From positions 44,905,289-44,969,288 of the forward strand of contig JAPTHN010000004.1 in assembly GCA_026936325.1 (NCBI GenBank): a DNA stretch of 64,000 nt. Direction: 5' to 3'. A program made the position numbers and the translations under genes. Positions 48,861 to 59,686 of the stretch are shown piece by piece. The notes below the pieces were generated by a model that made no database searches, was not told where the DNA came from, and saw nothing but the letters and a program-made list of their open reading frames with translations. How positions within the stretch are numbered: position 1 is the stretch's first letter; the number at the start of each line of letters is the position of its first letter. Origin of the DNA: Platynereis dumerilii (lineage: Eukaryota; Annelida; Polychaeta; Phyllodocida; Nereididae).

Positions 48861-49235
48861 GTTTGGTCCGATGTGGATGGAAGGTATAATGCTACCTTAG
48901 ACCAACGTTCCTCAAAGGAAATTGTCCACAAGGGCTCTAGCCTTATTGATGGTAAATATTGTTGTCTTTGGCTTTTTGGTAGCTACCTAAAAAAAATCAG
49001 CACAGATATGCTAAATTTGGATTTGGTTGACACAATATTCAATTCATTGATGCTGAATTCTACTTTTATACTTAGAAAGGCCGGCTCTATCCAAGTACAG
49101 ATAAAACTTGATTTTCAGGTACCATTTCGAATTCTTGGTTGGACACCACTTGAGATTTGGTCGTTAAACAAGACCTTCAGGAACTCTTGAAAGCTCGTGA
49201 AAATGATGGAAACTTTGAGGTAGAAGCCATTGAAA

Positions 49236-49287
49236 ATACCGACTCAAAATAAAGTTTTATTCTATTCTATTCTATTCTATTCTACCA
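49236..49287 (+). mobile_element. Retroposon 3' end with (TATTC)n tail
   Basis: CAAAATAAAGTTTTATTCTA runs into about five TATTC units. This is a usual tail form of some LINEs; the body upstream is not recognisable. Confidence 0.5.
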
Positions 49288-50085
49288 AATTGGCTTATTA
49301 GTTATTGAGAAAGGATATTTCGGTATGGAAATGTAAGCTTTGATGGAGAGTTTTCTGCAAACTGTCTACAGGAGTCCATACCTGCCTCCTTGACAGTATT
49401 AATATCCCTGTCATTCAATGGACCAAATATGCTAAACAGTGAAACAATGCAAAGCCAAGAAACATCATTGCTCCGCTTATATTATTCAACATCAAAAAAA
49501 GCAAACAAGCATGAGCTGCATCAAGACATGTGAAGTCAAAGAGTACTTCCAGTGCCTATCCATAGGTCTGAATGTGCATACTCAAACACAAAGCAAGAAA
49601 CTGGTAAATTCACTTTATGATCCGGGTCTTTGCATTAGTTACCACAGAGTTATTGAAATACTGGACCAATTGTCATCGGCCGTCTGCAAGCAGTACAACA
49701 ATGATGGCAATGTTTGTCCCCCACATCTTCGAAACAGGCTGTACACAGTTTGAGCCCTCAACAACATTGACCATAATCCATCATCCACAACTGCTGATGG
49801 ATCATTTCATGGCACTGGCATTAGCTTTTTCCAGTTCCCAAAAGTTGACAACCCTGGTAAAGAGAGGAATAAAATTCAAATTGATGCTCATTCACAGAAG
49901 TCAATATTTCTCACAACACTGTTACAGTGCCCGCAGTGTTCTGCAACACTGAACTGATAGCCTTTTGGTTCCACACAGACAATTGCAGGATACAGCAAGA
50001 ATGGTTGATGATGCCTTTGAAGTTGAGGATACCTGGACACAGAATGCAATTGATCTTCTCTCTTGCATAATGACAAGGTTGAATC

Positions 50086-53000
50086 TAGAGCCCGGAACCG
50101 CCGACATTTCGCGCCGCCGCAAGCTGATTTTCCTCTAAGCTGAAGTCAGCTTAGATGTGTCAGTCCTGCAGCTGACTTTGATAGAAGTCAGCTGAGCTGA
50201 AAATCCAGCTTGAAGCCAATTGAAGCACTTGTTTCTATGGCTATTTTATAAATTTGTAACAGAACCAATTGAACACTGGTAATTGCAATTGAGAGAGACT
50301 GACCTTCTACATGTTCTACATATGTTATGATGGCAATTTAGTCTGATTGCAATTCTCACCTTTGATACAAGTGAGCCCATTGCTTTGAAATAATGTTATG
50401 GGTTGTAATGGAGCACTAGCCTGACAATTGAACAAAACGTTTTTTCAGAAGCTTGTATGACAATTGAAAACCATTTTTTAAAGAACCCTAGAAAGGGCAG
50501 AAACATCATCCTTGTCCTTAGGGAAATTTATGTACACTTATTGTGTGTATAATTGTGCGGTAAGGCATTGTTGTTAAATTCTAACTCTATCCAGTAGCTG
50601 TTTTTCAGTTAGACTTTTGTCAGATATAGGCTTGTCATCCCATAATCTAATTAATCAAGCTAGACCAGGCCTAATCAGCACTTTCCATTAAACTAATTCA
50701 TATTTTAAAAAGACAGTAGATCTTTTTCATGCAGAATTTACATAGCAGTACAATGTACATCTACACCGCATCTGACGAAATTACGCAAGCAGCTTATTTC
50801 GCAGTAGTACAAAAACTTTTGGGCCCAACTGTGCATCATTTTCATGTAATCATTGGATTGGGCTGACAAATATTCCATGTGACTTTCATCAAGTTTCGTT
50901 CAGGCAAAGTTGAGTTATGCCATATATTCAAATATTTTGGTATCTGACGAAATTATGCAAAAGCAGCATAGTAAGTGGAAAGACATTACCAAAGCTTGAT
51001 TTTCAAATAATTTTGCTCAAAACAAAAGCATTTCATCATTTGGCTTACTTTCACATTGAAAGTTGTGCTTACTTGTTGTGAATGACAAGTAATATATATC
51101 TCTATTAGAAAAACAATGAATTTGCTTATTTTTTTCAAATATATGCTCCCCAAAACCTCAAAATCATTCAAATCATTAAAAAAATGCTTGTAGCAGTCAC
51201 CTAACTCTGTCTATTTAGCTGTGTGAAAAGGAAACTGAAGTAACATCTCTTCCTTGGAAATGGCTAGCATTCAAAAATTATTTCCGCAACGCCATTGGAA
51301 TTGCATTGTGTTTATGATGTGGGTCAAAATTTGGTAAGTCTGAAATTCTTGTCTCCGGTGTTTAACAATAATTCATGATGACAGAAAGGCACGTGCAGGA
51401 CCTCTTGATGTCATTTGTTATAGACAAGGATATTAGCAAAATTTCTGACACAAAAAATATGTTGAAGGTTATTTTTATCCCATCCAAAAATAGCATTGAA
51501 GTGGCCAACCCCCCTGAAAATGGCCTCTCTCCACCAACACTTTCTTTGAAAGATTGCATCACAAAAACTAGTACAGGATCCTGATTCAATTAAACTCTTC
51601 CATAGATGGAGACTTGACTATCACTCTTCTAAAATATAGTTTCCAATTTCAGAAATAATATCCTGTATAAGAGCAGGAGGTTTTTGCGTCAGTGTCTCCA
51701 ATATTGCGTCATTAGCATCACACCCGTTTGGTTTCCTAATAAAAATGAAAGAGACGCACATTTTGTGAGAAAACCTTGTGTCTGACATTGTCTGAGAACC
51801 CAAGGAAATAACTGTGCTACCTGTAGCTCTGTATCATTTATGTAAGTCAAAATGTTTGAGTATTTCTGTTGGCATGTTGGTTGTCCTATCTTAATTTGTC
51901 ATTAGCAAACGCCTTACTGCTCCATTTTGACCGCATATTTCTGGACCAGAATCAATGTGAACATGCTTCTGGTGTTCATAAGATCATTGCATGCACAAAT
52001 TGCCAGATTGCCAGTTTTGCACTGGTCCCTACAAAGATTTTTATCTTAATTATCATTAGCATCACGCTGTCATTAGCATCACAACAAAAAATGGCTTCTT
52101 CCCTTTACTTCACTAAAATTCTGTTGCAGGTGACAGGAGTTGAAATTGTGTTCAATATATATTATCAATTAATGTTTTAACAAAATATTACACAGAATTT
52201 TTGCATTTTCCTTGCATCTGACATGCTTAATATGAATTTTGAAGCTTCTCTGAGATTACTAATCAAATATGGGGTGTCAGTGACATTTTACCATTGTCTA
52301 GCACCTGAAATATGGTTCAGCAAAGACATTGGGCACTGGAGGGTAGTGGAGATCATCTTTGTTATTCAGAATCCAAACTATTGGTGAAAAGAGTATTTTT
52401 GTTTCCGTTTGTAAATTTCTAGTTCAAGAAAATGTTCTATCTTAATAAGTATTGGTCGTAGAGACCTGAAATATAGCTCAATGTTTGCAGAAAGGCCACT
52501 TTCCCATACGTTGGTAATACATTCTTCAGCTCTAAGTGGTGCGGATTTCAAGTTATAGGCATGATGCTAATGACACAAATATTTGGTATTTAATTGACCA
52601 AAATGCATTATCTCAAAAATAATTGGCGCTAGAGACCTGGAACTTGGCCTAAAATGTGCAAGCTACCTGCCTAATCATTGATAATTGATTATTTAGCCCT
52701 AAGTGGTCAGGATTTTTCATTTATAAGTGTGATTTTAATGACAGTCAAAAAACATCATAGCTGTATTTATCACCTCATTACAGATCAGCAGAGCATTTGG
52801 GACCCTTGGACATGATAGTGCAGTGATAGCTGATTGTTTGACCTACCCAATGCCATCTTAAAAAAGCATTTCTGGACCAAAAAAAATTTCAAATTTTTTT
52901 CAGCTGAAATTTCAAGGTTTTCAAATTTTGACCCATGTGCAGTTTGTTATTCAACAGTTTGTCAATTTCCTATGCACAGGTTATCTCTCAGTTTAACTGA

Positions 53001-53619
53001 ACTTAATTAATATCAGATGGTAACTTTTGAATGCATTTTTAAAAGAATCAGAACTTTTTGGAGATTTTGGAGAGCATAAATTTGAAAAAAAAAGAAGCAA
53101 AATCAATGTTATTCCAATGGATGCAATTTATGTATATTGCTTGGCATTGACAACAAGTAAGCAAACTTTTTTGATATGAATATTTGCCAAATGATGTAAT
53201 GCTACTGTTTTGATAACAATTATTTGAAAATTAAAGTTTTGTAAAGTGTTTCCACTTACCATATTTCTTTTGCATTATTTCGTCAGACACCAAAATATTT
53301 GAATATATGGTAGGCCTATAACTCAACTTCGCCTGAACGAAACTTGATGAAAGTCACATGGAATATTTGTCCATCCAATCCGATGTTTATGTGAAAAGGA
53401 TGCACTGCTGGGCTCTACAGTTGTTGAACTACTGCGAAATAAGCTACTTGCGTAATTTCATCAGATGCGGTGTATGTGAAATTTCATGAAATTGCGTTTC
53501 AAGTGAGCCGACTAAAGTCAGCTGCAGTTGCAGCCAACAAAATTCAGCTAGCTGAGAAAGTCAGCCATAATTTCCTCAAGTCAGCTGACAAAAGGCGGCT
53601 GACATGGTTCCGGGCTCCG
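50086..53619. mobile_element. hAT-like element with 8-bp target duplication
   Basis: Begins TAGAGCCCGGAACC and ends GGTTCCGGGCTCCG, flanked on both sides by GTTGAATC (50,078-50,085 and 53,620-53,627). An 8-bp duplication and a TAGAG-type end fit the hAT superfamily. Inner sequences are rich in GTCAGCTGAC words on both arms. It carries no transposase and itself contains the element at 50,764-53,472; without that its length is about 825 bp. Confidence 0.88.
50764..53472. mobile_element. TA-flanked TIR element nested in the hAT-like element
   Basis: 2,709 bp with long (about 200 bp) inverted ends starting CACCGCATCTGACGAAATTA, and TA on each side. The interior contains two copies of a roughly 168-bp block (around 52,453 and 52,621: GTAGAGACCTGAAATATAGC and the like) and recurring GTCATTAGCATCA. 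No transposase frame recognised; the 103-residue frame at 51,869-52,180 has no family match. Confidence 0.85.
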
Positions 53620-55204
53620 GTTGAATCAGGTGAAAACATTACTTGGGCAAGTTATCATGCACCAAAGTTACCCAATCCTGCTGATCTTAATTCCCTTCTT
53701 CACTTTTCACTGAGAAAGCAGCAACACTTACAATGGTCAACCAATCATAATGCCACACAGCATTTGAATCCTGAACAGATTAGCGCTCTAGCTGTGGACC
53801 AGCCTTTTTTGCCCTATCTAAGTATATCCAGTGGAAGTTCCCTGAAATTCACGGAGAAGGGCGAATCATTGTCATGTTTGTTGGGCTCCACCTTGAAGTA
53901 GTGCTATGGCATGTAATGGGGATCTGCTAGATGGTTGTGGTTAGACAACAGCTCTAGCTGATAGTGGAGTGGCATCCAGTGGCACTGCTGATTCCTTTCT
54001 CCGAGCAGCACACTTGACGAAGACTGGACATGCGTATGAAGTCACATTCAAAATCACGTTGAAGAAGGAGAGATTACATTTCAGAATTGGCAGACGAGAA
54101 TGATGGAAAAGAGCCCAACATTCCGATATTGGATTATGATTGATAAACTGGAGAGGTTGATCTTAACCTTGGTGCATGCTTAAAGGAGCAGCAATTTCAA
54201 TCTCTAGATAGATTCACTTGAACATTTGGTTCCATGGTTTTTTGCACTGGACCAGACCAATTATGCTTGATGGTTGCCCATTCATTTGCGTGATATGAAA
54301 TCATTAGCAGACAACATGAGAGTGCAATTTTCACAATGATGGGTTCTTCCAACAACAACAAAACAAATTTCTTGCATTACTATTGACCAAGGCCATGAGC
54401 AAAACAACACCTGTGTCAAAGGATATCGGGTGGTGCAGTTGGTCTTTCCCAGAATCCAGAGGCTTTCCCATTTGAGACCAACTTTCTTGGCAGAACACTG
54501 TCAGTTGACCGTATGCAACACCATCAAAGTATGGCACATCAGAACAGACACCAAATACAAGTTCTTACCATGCATGGCATGATAGAGGCAATGGGCAGAG
54601 GTCCTGAACTGATTGTTTTGGATACAAGAGGCAGTGCATCAAATGATGTCATCAACACAGTCATGTCAGTGAAAGAGATAGGGGAAAACAATGCGAAGCA
54701 TCACAGGCAGTGATCATATGCTTTGCCCTTATTCTGTTATATTATACCGAGATGTATTGTTCAAGCTCCCCCTATGGGAAAATGACAGTCGTCGTGTGCG
54801 GTCATATTTGCAGAAGTTGCCATAAATAGTATTCTTTGGATATCCCATGGCCACCAGGTCTGTTTTGTGGTGGCTGGGAAACAAGCTATAGTTTGATCAC
54901 CAAAGGGCAGACTGAGGTTCCAATTTAGTCAAGAGGTGGCTCTGTGGTCTCCTAAATTCTGATTGGCTGTCAAAGGGAATTCCCTTGTGAAGATTGGCCA
55001 AACAAGGTTTAATGCGAGTCTAAATGCAGTGTAGTGGGTGAAAATCATCTCTAAGTGTAGCTGAGAGACTATTATCTCACAGAACCTACAATAATGTTGT
55101 GAAAGGCTGCTCCTTGAGCTATTTCAATCAATTTTCTATATTTGCACTCCACCAGGTGGCACTTGAACCATGCACCTTCCTCTCTATCTCTAGAACGGAG
55201 CCCT

Positions 55205-56159
55205 GGGTCATTCTACAGAAATTGTCCTATTCCTGTCCCTAGGTTTCAATGGTCATTAAATCAATAATTAATGTTTCTTTATCACTTTTTTTAGTTAGTG
55301 ATCGCAAGCAGGACCAAAGAAAAATGTCTAGTGTTACTTTTGTCATTAATATACATTTTTGACTATTTCTTACTTCCCTAAAGTCACACTTGCACCTGTT
55401 TTTTGCATGTCCCTGCACCCATTTCTGCGCATTCAAACCTCAGTATGTATACATGTAATAATTATCTGAATATATTTTTTATCTGAATGTAACCGTAACA
55501 ATGTCCTTTAACTTATGGACTTCCTTTTTTTTTTTTTTTTACTCCTAATTGAATTTGTAGAAAATCAGTTGCAAAGGTTGTCCCTGAGATTTTTTCATTA
55601 CCGGAACATAGTACTATTTTTGGCACCATTAATTTTCTAACACAGTTGATGTCATCAGTCACATGACATAATGTAACTACTCGAACAGCCTGACAGCAAG
55701 GTTGTCTTCTGAAGAAAATCGCACGGGCGAAAGAGATTATATGTCCATTCAAAACTTCTATTGGGAGCGAGTAGGTTTATTATGCGTCATTACCGAACAG
55801 ACGTTTTACAATCAAGAAAATATTGCAGCCAAATTTTCTTTAACTGTTATGAAGTGGTGCTATTCCTGTTCACATTCCTATAACGTCCCATGCTGTCTGT
55901 GCTGCTGGGCCTCTTAAATTACCACAACACGTCACTACCGCAACAATTTGCTACAGTTGCGGTAATGACTCATAGGAAAAGCATGTTAATTTAGCCAAAA
56001 TTAAAATTGAGAAAAGAATCACGGCAACCATTGCTATATGTTCTTCAGAACCTGTCTTGACCTCCTCACTGATTAAATCTTGTGTTTTGCAATTTAAAAA
56101 AAACAGCAAAATTGCCACCCAAATGGGAACATTTCTGCTAACTTGGAGTAGAATGACCC
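55205..56159. mobile_element. TIR element, GGGTCATTCTAC ends
   Basis: GGGTCATTCTACAGAAATTG on the left and the inverse GTAGAATGACCC on the right bound a 955-bp block that interrupts the unnamed gene relic. The target duplication is not clear. A small hairpin (ACCGCAACAATTTGC / CTACAGTTGCGGT) lies near 55,938-55,966. Confidence 0.62.
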
Positions 56160-57430
56160 GGCTAACCATTGTGATTTCATCCTGTGGAAGCATACATCAA
56201 AAGGGTTATCTTGGACAGAACATCTAGTATTCAAACACCAATCAAGCAGAACAACCTCCCACTTTTTAAAAGTGGTCTTGTGAAAAGCAACACAAAGACA
56301 AAGCAGCAAGTCTCTGCTCTCAAAAGTGATTACAGCCTATATTGCCAGTAAGTTCAGAGATGGAAATCTGAAGAATTTTTTCATACATGAGAATCAGCCT
56401 TGGCTGCCGTCATTGTCAATGGAGTGTTGTATTTGGCACTATTTGCCATCAAAAAGAGTAAGCTTCTGGCAATAATCATAAGTGAACAAGCACAAATGCC
56501 AGATAGATTGGACGCCAAAATCATTGACGGTACTGCAGTAGCTCTGTTCTTCCTGTACATGAGGTATATATCCGCATTTGCAGCATGCCAAAGGGTAACC
56601 ATGAAGAAGCCAACATTCTTTTATGCCTCCACAATGAAGCTCCCGAGAAAGGAAAAAGGACTATTCTTGAGTGGGCAGTATAGACACAGATGTGGTCATC
56701 ATCCTGGTTGGCCTTTTCCACCAACTCCAGGCAATGTTTCCTGAATTGCACCTGTACACATAGCTTTTGGTGTTGGAAAGTGGTACAAATAATTGAACAT
56801 CAATAATATATATTTGTTACCATCTTGGTGAGGACAAAGTATCGCATTACCATCCTTTCATGCATTTAGTGGTTGCGACACAACCTCACAGTTCTACAGC
56901 AAAGGGAAAAAGTCAGCCTGGGAAACTTGGAAAACATTTCCTTCCATCACTGAAGCTTTCAAGACGATTTCTCTGACACCCTTCCAACATCTTGAACAAG
57001 TCTCTAAAACATTCAGTGACAAAGAAAGATAGTTTGTGTTCTTTATGACAAGACCACTAACAAAAAGACAGTGAACGATCTTCAGAAGGACCTCTTTGCA
57101 AAGAAGGCTGCGTCCATGGAAAAATTCCGCCAACACGGGTAATATTTTGGTAGTATTCAGAGTACATCCATAAAAGTAAGTCTACAAAATTAATAATAAA
57201 TAATTTTTATAATCAATGTCCTAAAATTTCAGACGGCACTTCTTCAGCAAACACACAGGGCAGTGCATCACACAGGAATGTGGAGTCAAACCTCAAATCA
57301 GATATCAGCCCCATCATTTGAGAGTTATGCATGAAAAAAAGATGGTTCATATTGGATTCTACACTGGACAGATGACCAGAAACCAGTTCTTGCTGCGGCA
57401 GTAAAGGAAATGTTGAGATACTGGACTTTC

Positions 57431-58500
57431 CTGTACTTCTGTGTGTAATTGTAGAGGACTATGTTAAAATTAATAGGACAACAGATGTGAAGAATGGGAT
57501 AAATGTATAGGTTTAGTATTGAATAACAGAGATGCTCTAAGTTTCAAAGGCTGCCTTGTCTCTCTTTCGACTTGAAATTTCAATCTTACTCAGCTGGTTT
57601 CTTTATTTTAAAATATTATCTAGTTATATGAATTTATACATCATTTAATTGTAAAATGTTTCTTGTCTTTTTGTGCCCATAAGATATGTTTGTATTTGTT
57701 TTTAAATGTGACCAATGGTCATTGGATATTTAAAAAGATACAAAGTGTTTTAGAGCAGAGCGGCTTCTGGCAAGTTTGAGAGATATATATTAGACAAACA
57801 ACAGTGGTCATTTGATTATTATTTTCACAAAAAACTGAAATACACGTATTCTCTAATGCTGTGTAAAGTTCTTTAAAATGGAATGGTGCTCAGAATTTTG
57901 ATTCAACAACATTTGGATGCTATAATTTATTATGGTCGGAAAAATGAACCATTATTTGGTTATTATTGCTTATTTTTGTACACTTTCATAATTGTTTTTA
58001 TTATACGCATGACTTAGCATGAAAATACATATTATTTAGCATCATTCTACCAAATTACAGTCCATTGTGATGTTTCTGAAGCCTCATGGAATCATAAAAC
58101 CTCCTTGGCTAGGATTTTGACAGCGGCCATTTTGAATTCAAAATGGCCACCGTCCTTATTGTCGTACATCGTTGGCCTACCAGCCCCTGCGAAATCCCCA
58201 CCACTGATAGAGATTTGCCCTACCAGTAAGAGCCCTTTGATTCGAAATTTCATGTAAAATTGCAGAAAAGTAGCAATTCGCAGTACCATTGGAGGTGAAT
58301 CCATAGAATTTAAATATATTATTCAATTTGTTTGTAAGAACATCTCAATTTGAAATCTTTTCAGCCGCGCACATCCGTTTCTGAGACGCGATAATAAAAT
58401 GCCCTCTTCGGGCAAAATCCGCACTGCTTAATTATGCATAAAACATAACGTGCACAATGCACTTTAAAGCGGACCTCGTGGCACTTCCACACAGACACGT
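57431..58500. other. Intergenic DNA between relic and second gene
   Basis: No gene recognised. A 24-bp perfect palindrome centred on GAATTC lies at 58,125-58,148. Confidence 0.5.
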
Positions 58501-58517
58501 GAGATATAACATAGATC

Positions 58518-58523
58518 TTTATT
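58518..58523 (-). terminator. Polyadenylation signal of the second thioester-lectin gene
   Basis: AATAAA on the minus strand in the same sequence context as the AATAAA at 45,145 of the terminal-exon relic. It implies a 3'UTR of about 1.2 kb. Confidence 0.65.
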
Positions 58524-58653
58524 CTTTAAGTGTACATATATGCCTGCATGTGCAATTTAAAATGTATACAAACTACTTACAAAAGGTAAAAAAGGTAAAA
58601 TTATGAAAGGTTACACTCTTGAGTAATGTTTGTGTATTCAACATAATAACATA

Positions 58654-59456
58654 CACTACCCTCCAAAAGTTTGAATACACCTGGATAAGTGAGGTTTCTT
58701 TTAAAAATACTTGATTTTGTATGGAATATTTGTTTAATATTTATGTCAAACAATAAAACAAGTCGCATTGAAGTCAGAAGTTGTCTTTATTTTGTCATTT
58801 TAGATCATTTTGGTTGAAATTTATGGCCTCTCTCGATATCCCAAATTTTGGTATTTTATAGAAAATTGTCACAACCGTGTTATGAAATTTAATCATATTT
58901 AAATGTTTCCAGAGTTGTCTCATGATCGTGACAGTTATTTTAGACCCCAAAAAAGGAGTTTAAAAATTGAATATTGACCACTCAAAAATACAAAATTTAG
59001 ATTATTTCGGGTCACCATGAATTATAATCACAAAATATATCTTCTCTGGTGAAAATTATTTTATTTGAGCTGTTTCAGTATTGTTTTGAACCAAAAATAG
59101 AAAAAATCAATATTTTTGTCCAATATTCAACGGCCATTTTCTGGTCTGAAACTACTTGTAAAATCATCACAAACCAGTGGAAATGTGTAAAAAATGATAA
59201 AATGTCATAAATATGGAAGATAACAGTGCTTCTATAGCTTTTTATAAAAAATGAAAAAATGGGATAGGCCTACCGAGAATTTTATATAAATTTATACCAA
59301 AATGATCTAAAACCATGAAATATGGACACCTTATGGCCTGAATGTGAATTTCCACATTGTAAGATGTAAGTATAAAACAAAAGTTGTGTTGAAGATGAGG
59401 TACTTTTGAAAGAAATCTCACCTTTTCAGGTGTATTCAAACTTTTGGAGGGTAGTG
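58654..59456. mobile_element. Tc1/mariner-type MITE in the 3'UTR of the second gene
   Basis: 803 bp starting CACTACCCTCCAAAAGTTTG and ending with its inverse, TA on each side, TIR similarity extending about 50 bp inward. The homologous UTR copy at 44.7-45.2 kb lacks it and has a single TA at the site (ACATACATTTTC when read on the minus strand), so insertion followed duplication. Confidence 0.92.
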
Positions 59457-59686
59457 TACATTTTTCTCACTACACTTTTTAAATTACCATTACTTTTTAG
59501 TCAGTCCATACCCTGCCCTTACCTCTTGACTTCAAAGAAAAAGGAAATATTTAGTCCAACCATGACACCGAAAATTCCAGTATAATGTTTGGTGTGCACA
59601 TATTGGCTCTAAATCGTGTTGACAAAGGAGTCTTTCAAAGTCTGTAAGATAACTTGTATCAATGACTATAAAAATCATAAGTCAGT

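Larger units (their letters stand above)
49440..57430 (+). pseudogene. Broken copy of an unnamed repeat-family gene, split by transposons
   Basis: Scattered segments match, in order, a large uncharacterised protein I recall as multicopy in cnidarian, mollusc and echinoderm genomes: YHRVIEILDQLSSAVCKQY (49.64 kb), NNIDHNPSSTTADGSFHGT (49.77), GENITWASYHAPK (53.65), MFVGLHLEVVLWH (53.88), VASSGTADSFLRAAH (53.97), VPWFFALDQTNYA (54.23), ITIDQGHEQNNTCVKG (54.38), FHAFSGCDTTSQFYSKGKK (56.86) and VLYDKTTNKKTVNDLQ (57.04). Tyr, Trp and His residues in these motifs are the ones I remember as invariant. It is broken in many places (well over ten) and cut by three inserted elements, so it makes no protein. 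Function of the family is unknown to me; the repetitive spread suggests a mobile-element gene. Confidence 0.75.

Noticed and set aside
45205-49287. One long LINE from the reverse transcriptase at 45.2 kb to the (TATTC)n tail at 49.3 kb
   Set aside because: The DNA between holds a TIR element, a tandem repeat and a CpG-richer block with no LINE coding; two separate remnants are more likely.
51869-52180. 103-residue frame inside the nested TIR element
   Set aside because: No family motif and no transposase-like catalytic residues; composition is like random AT-rich DNA.
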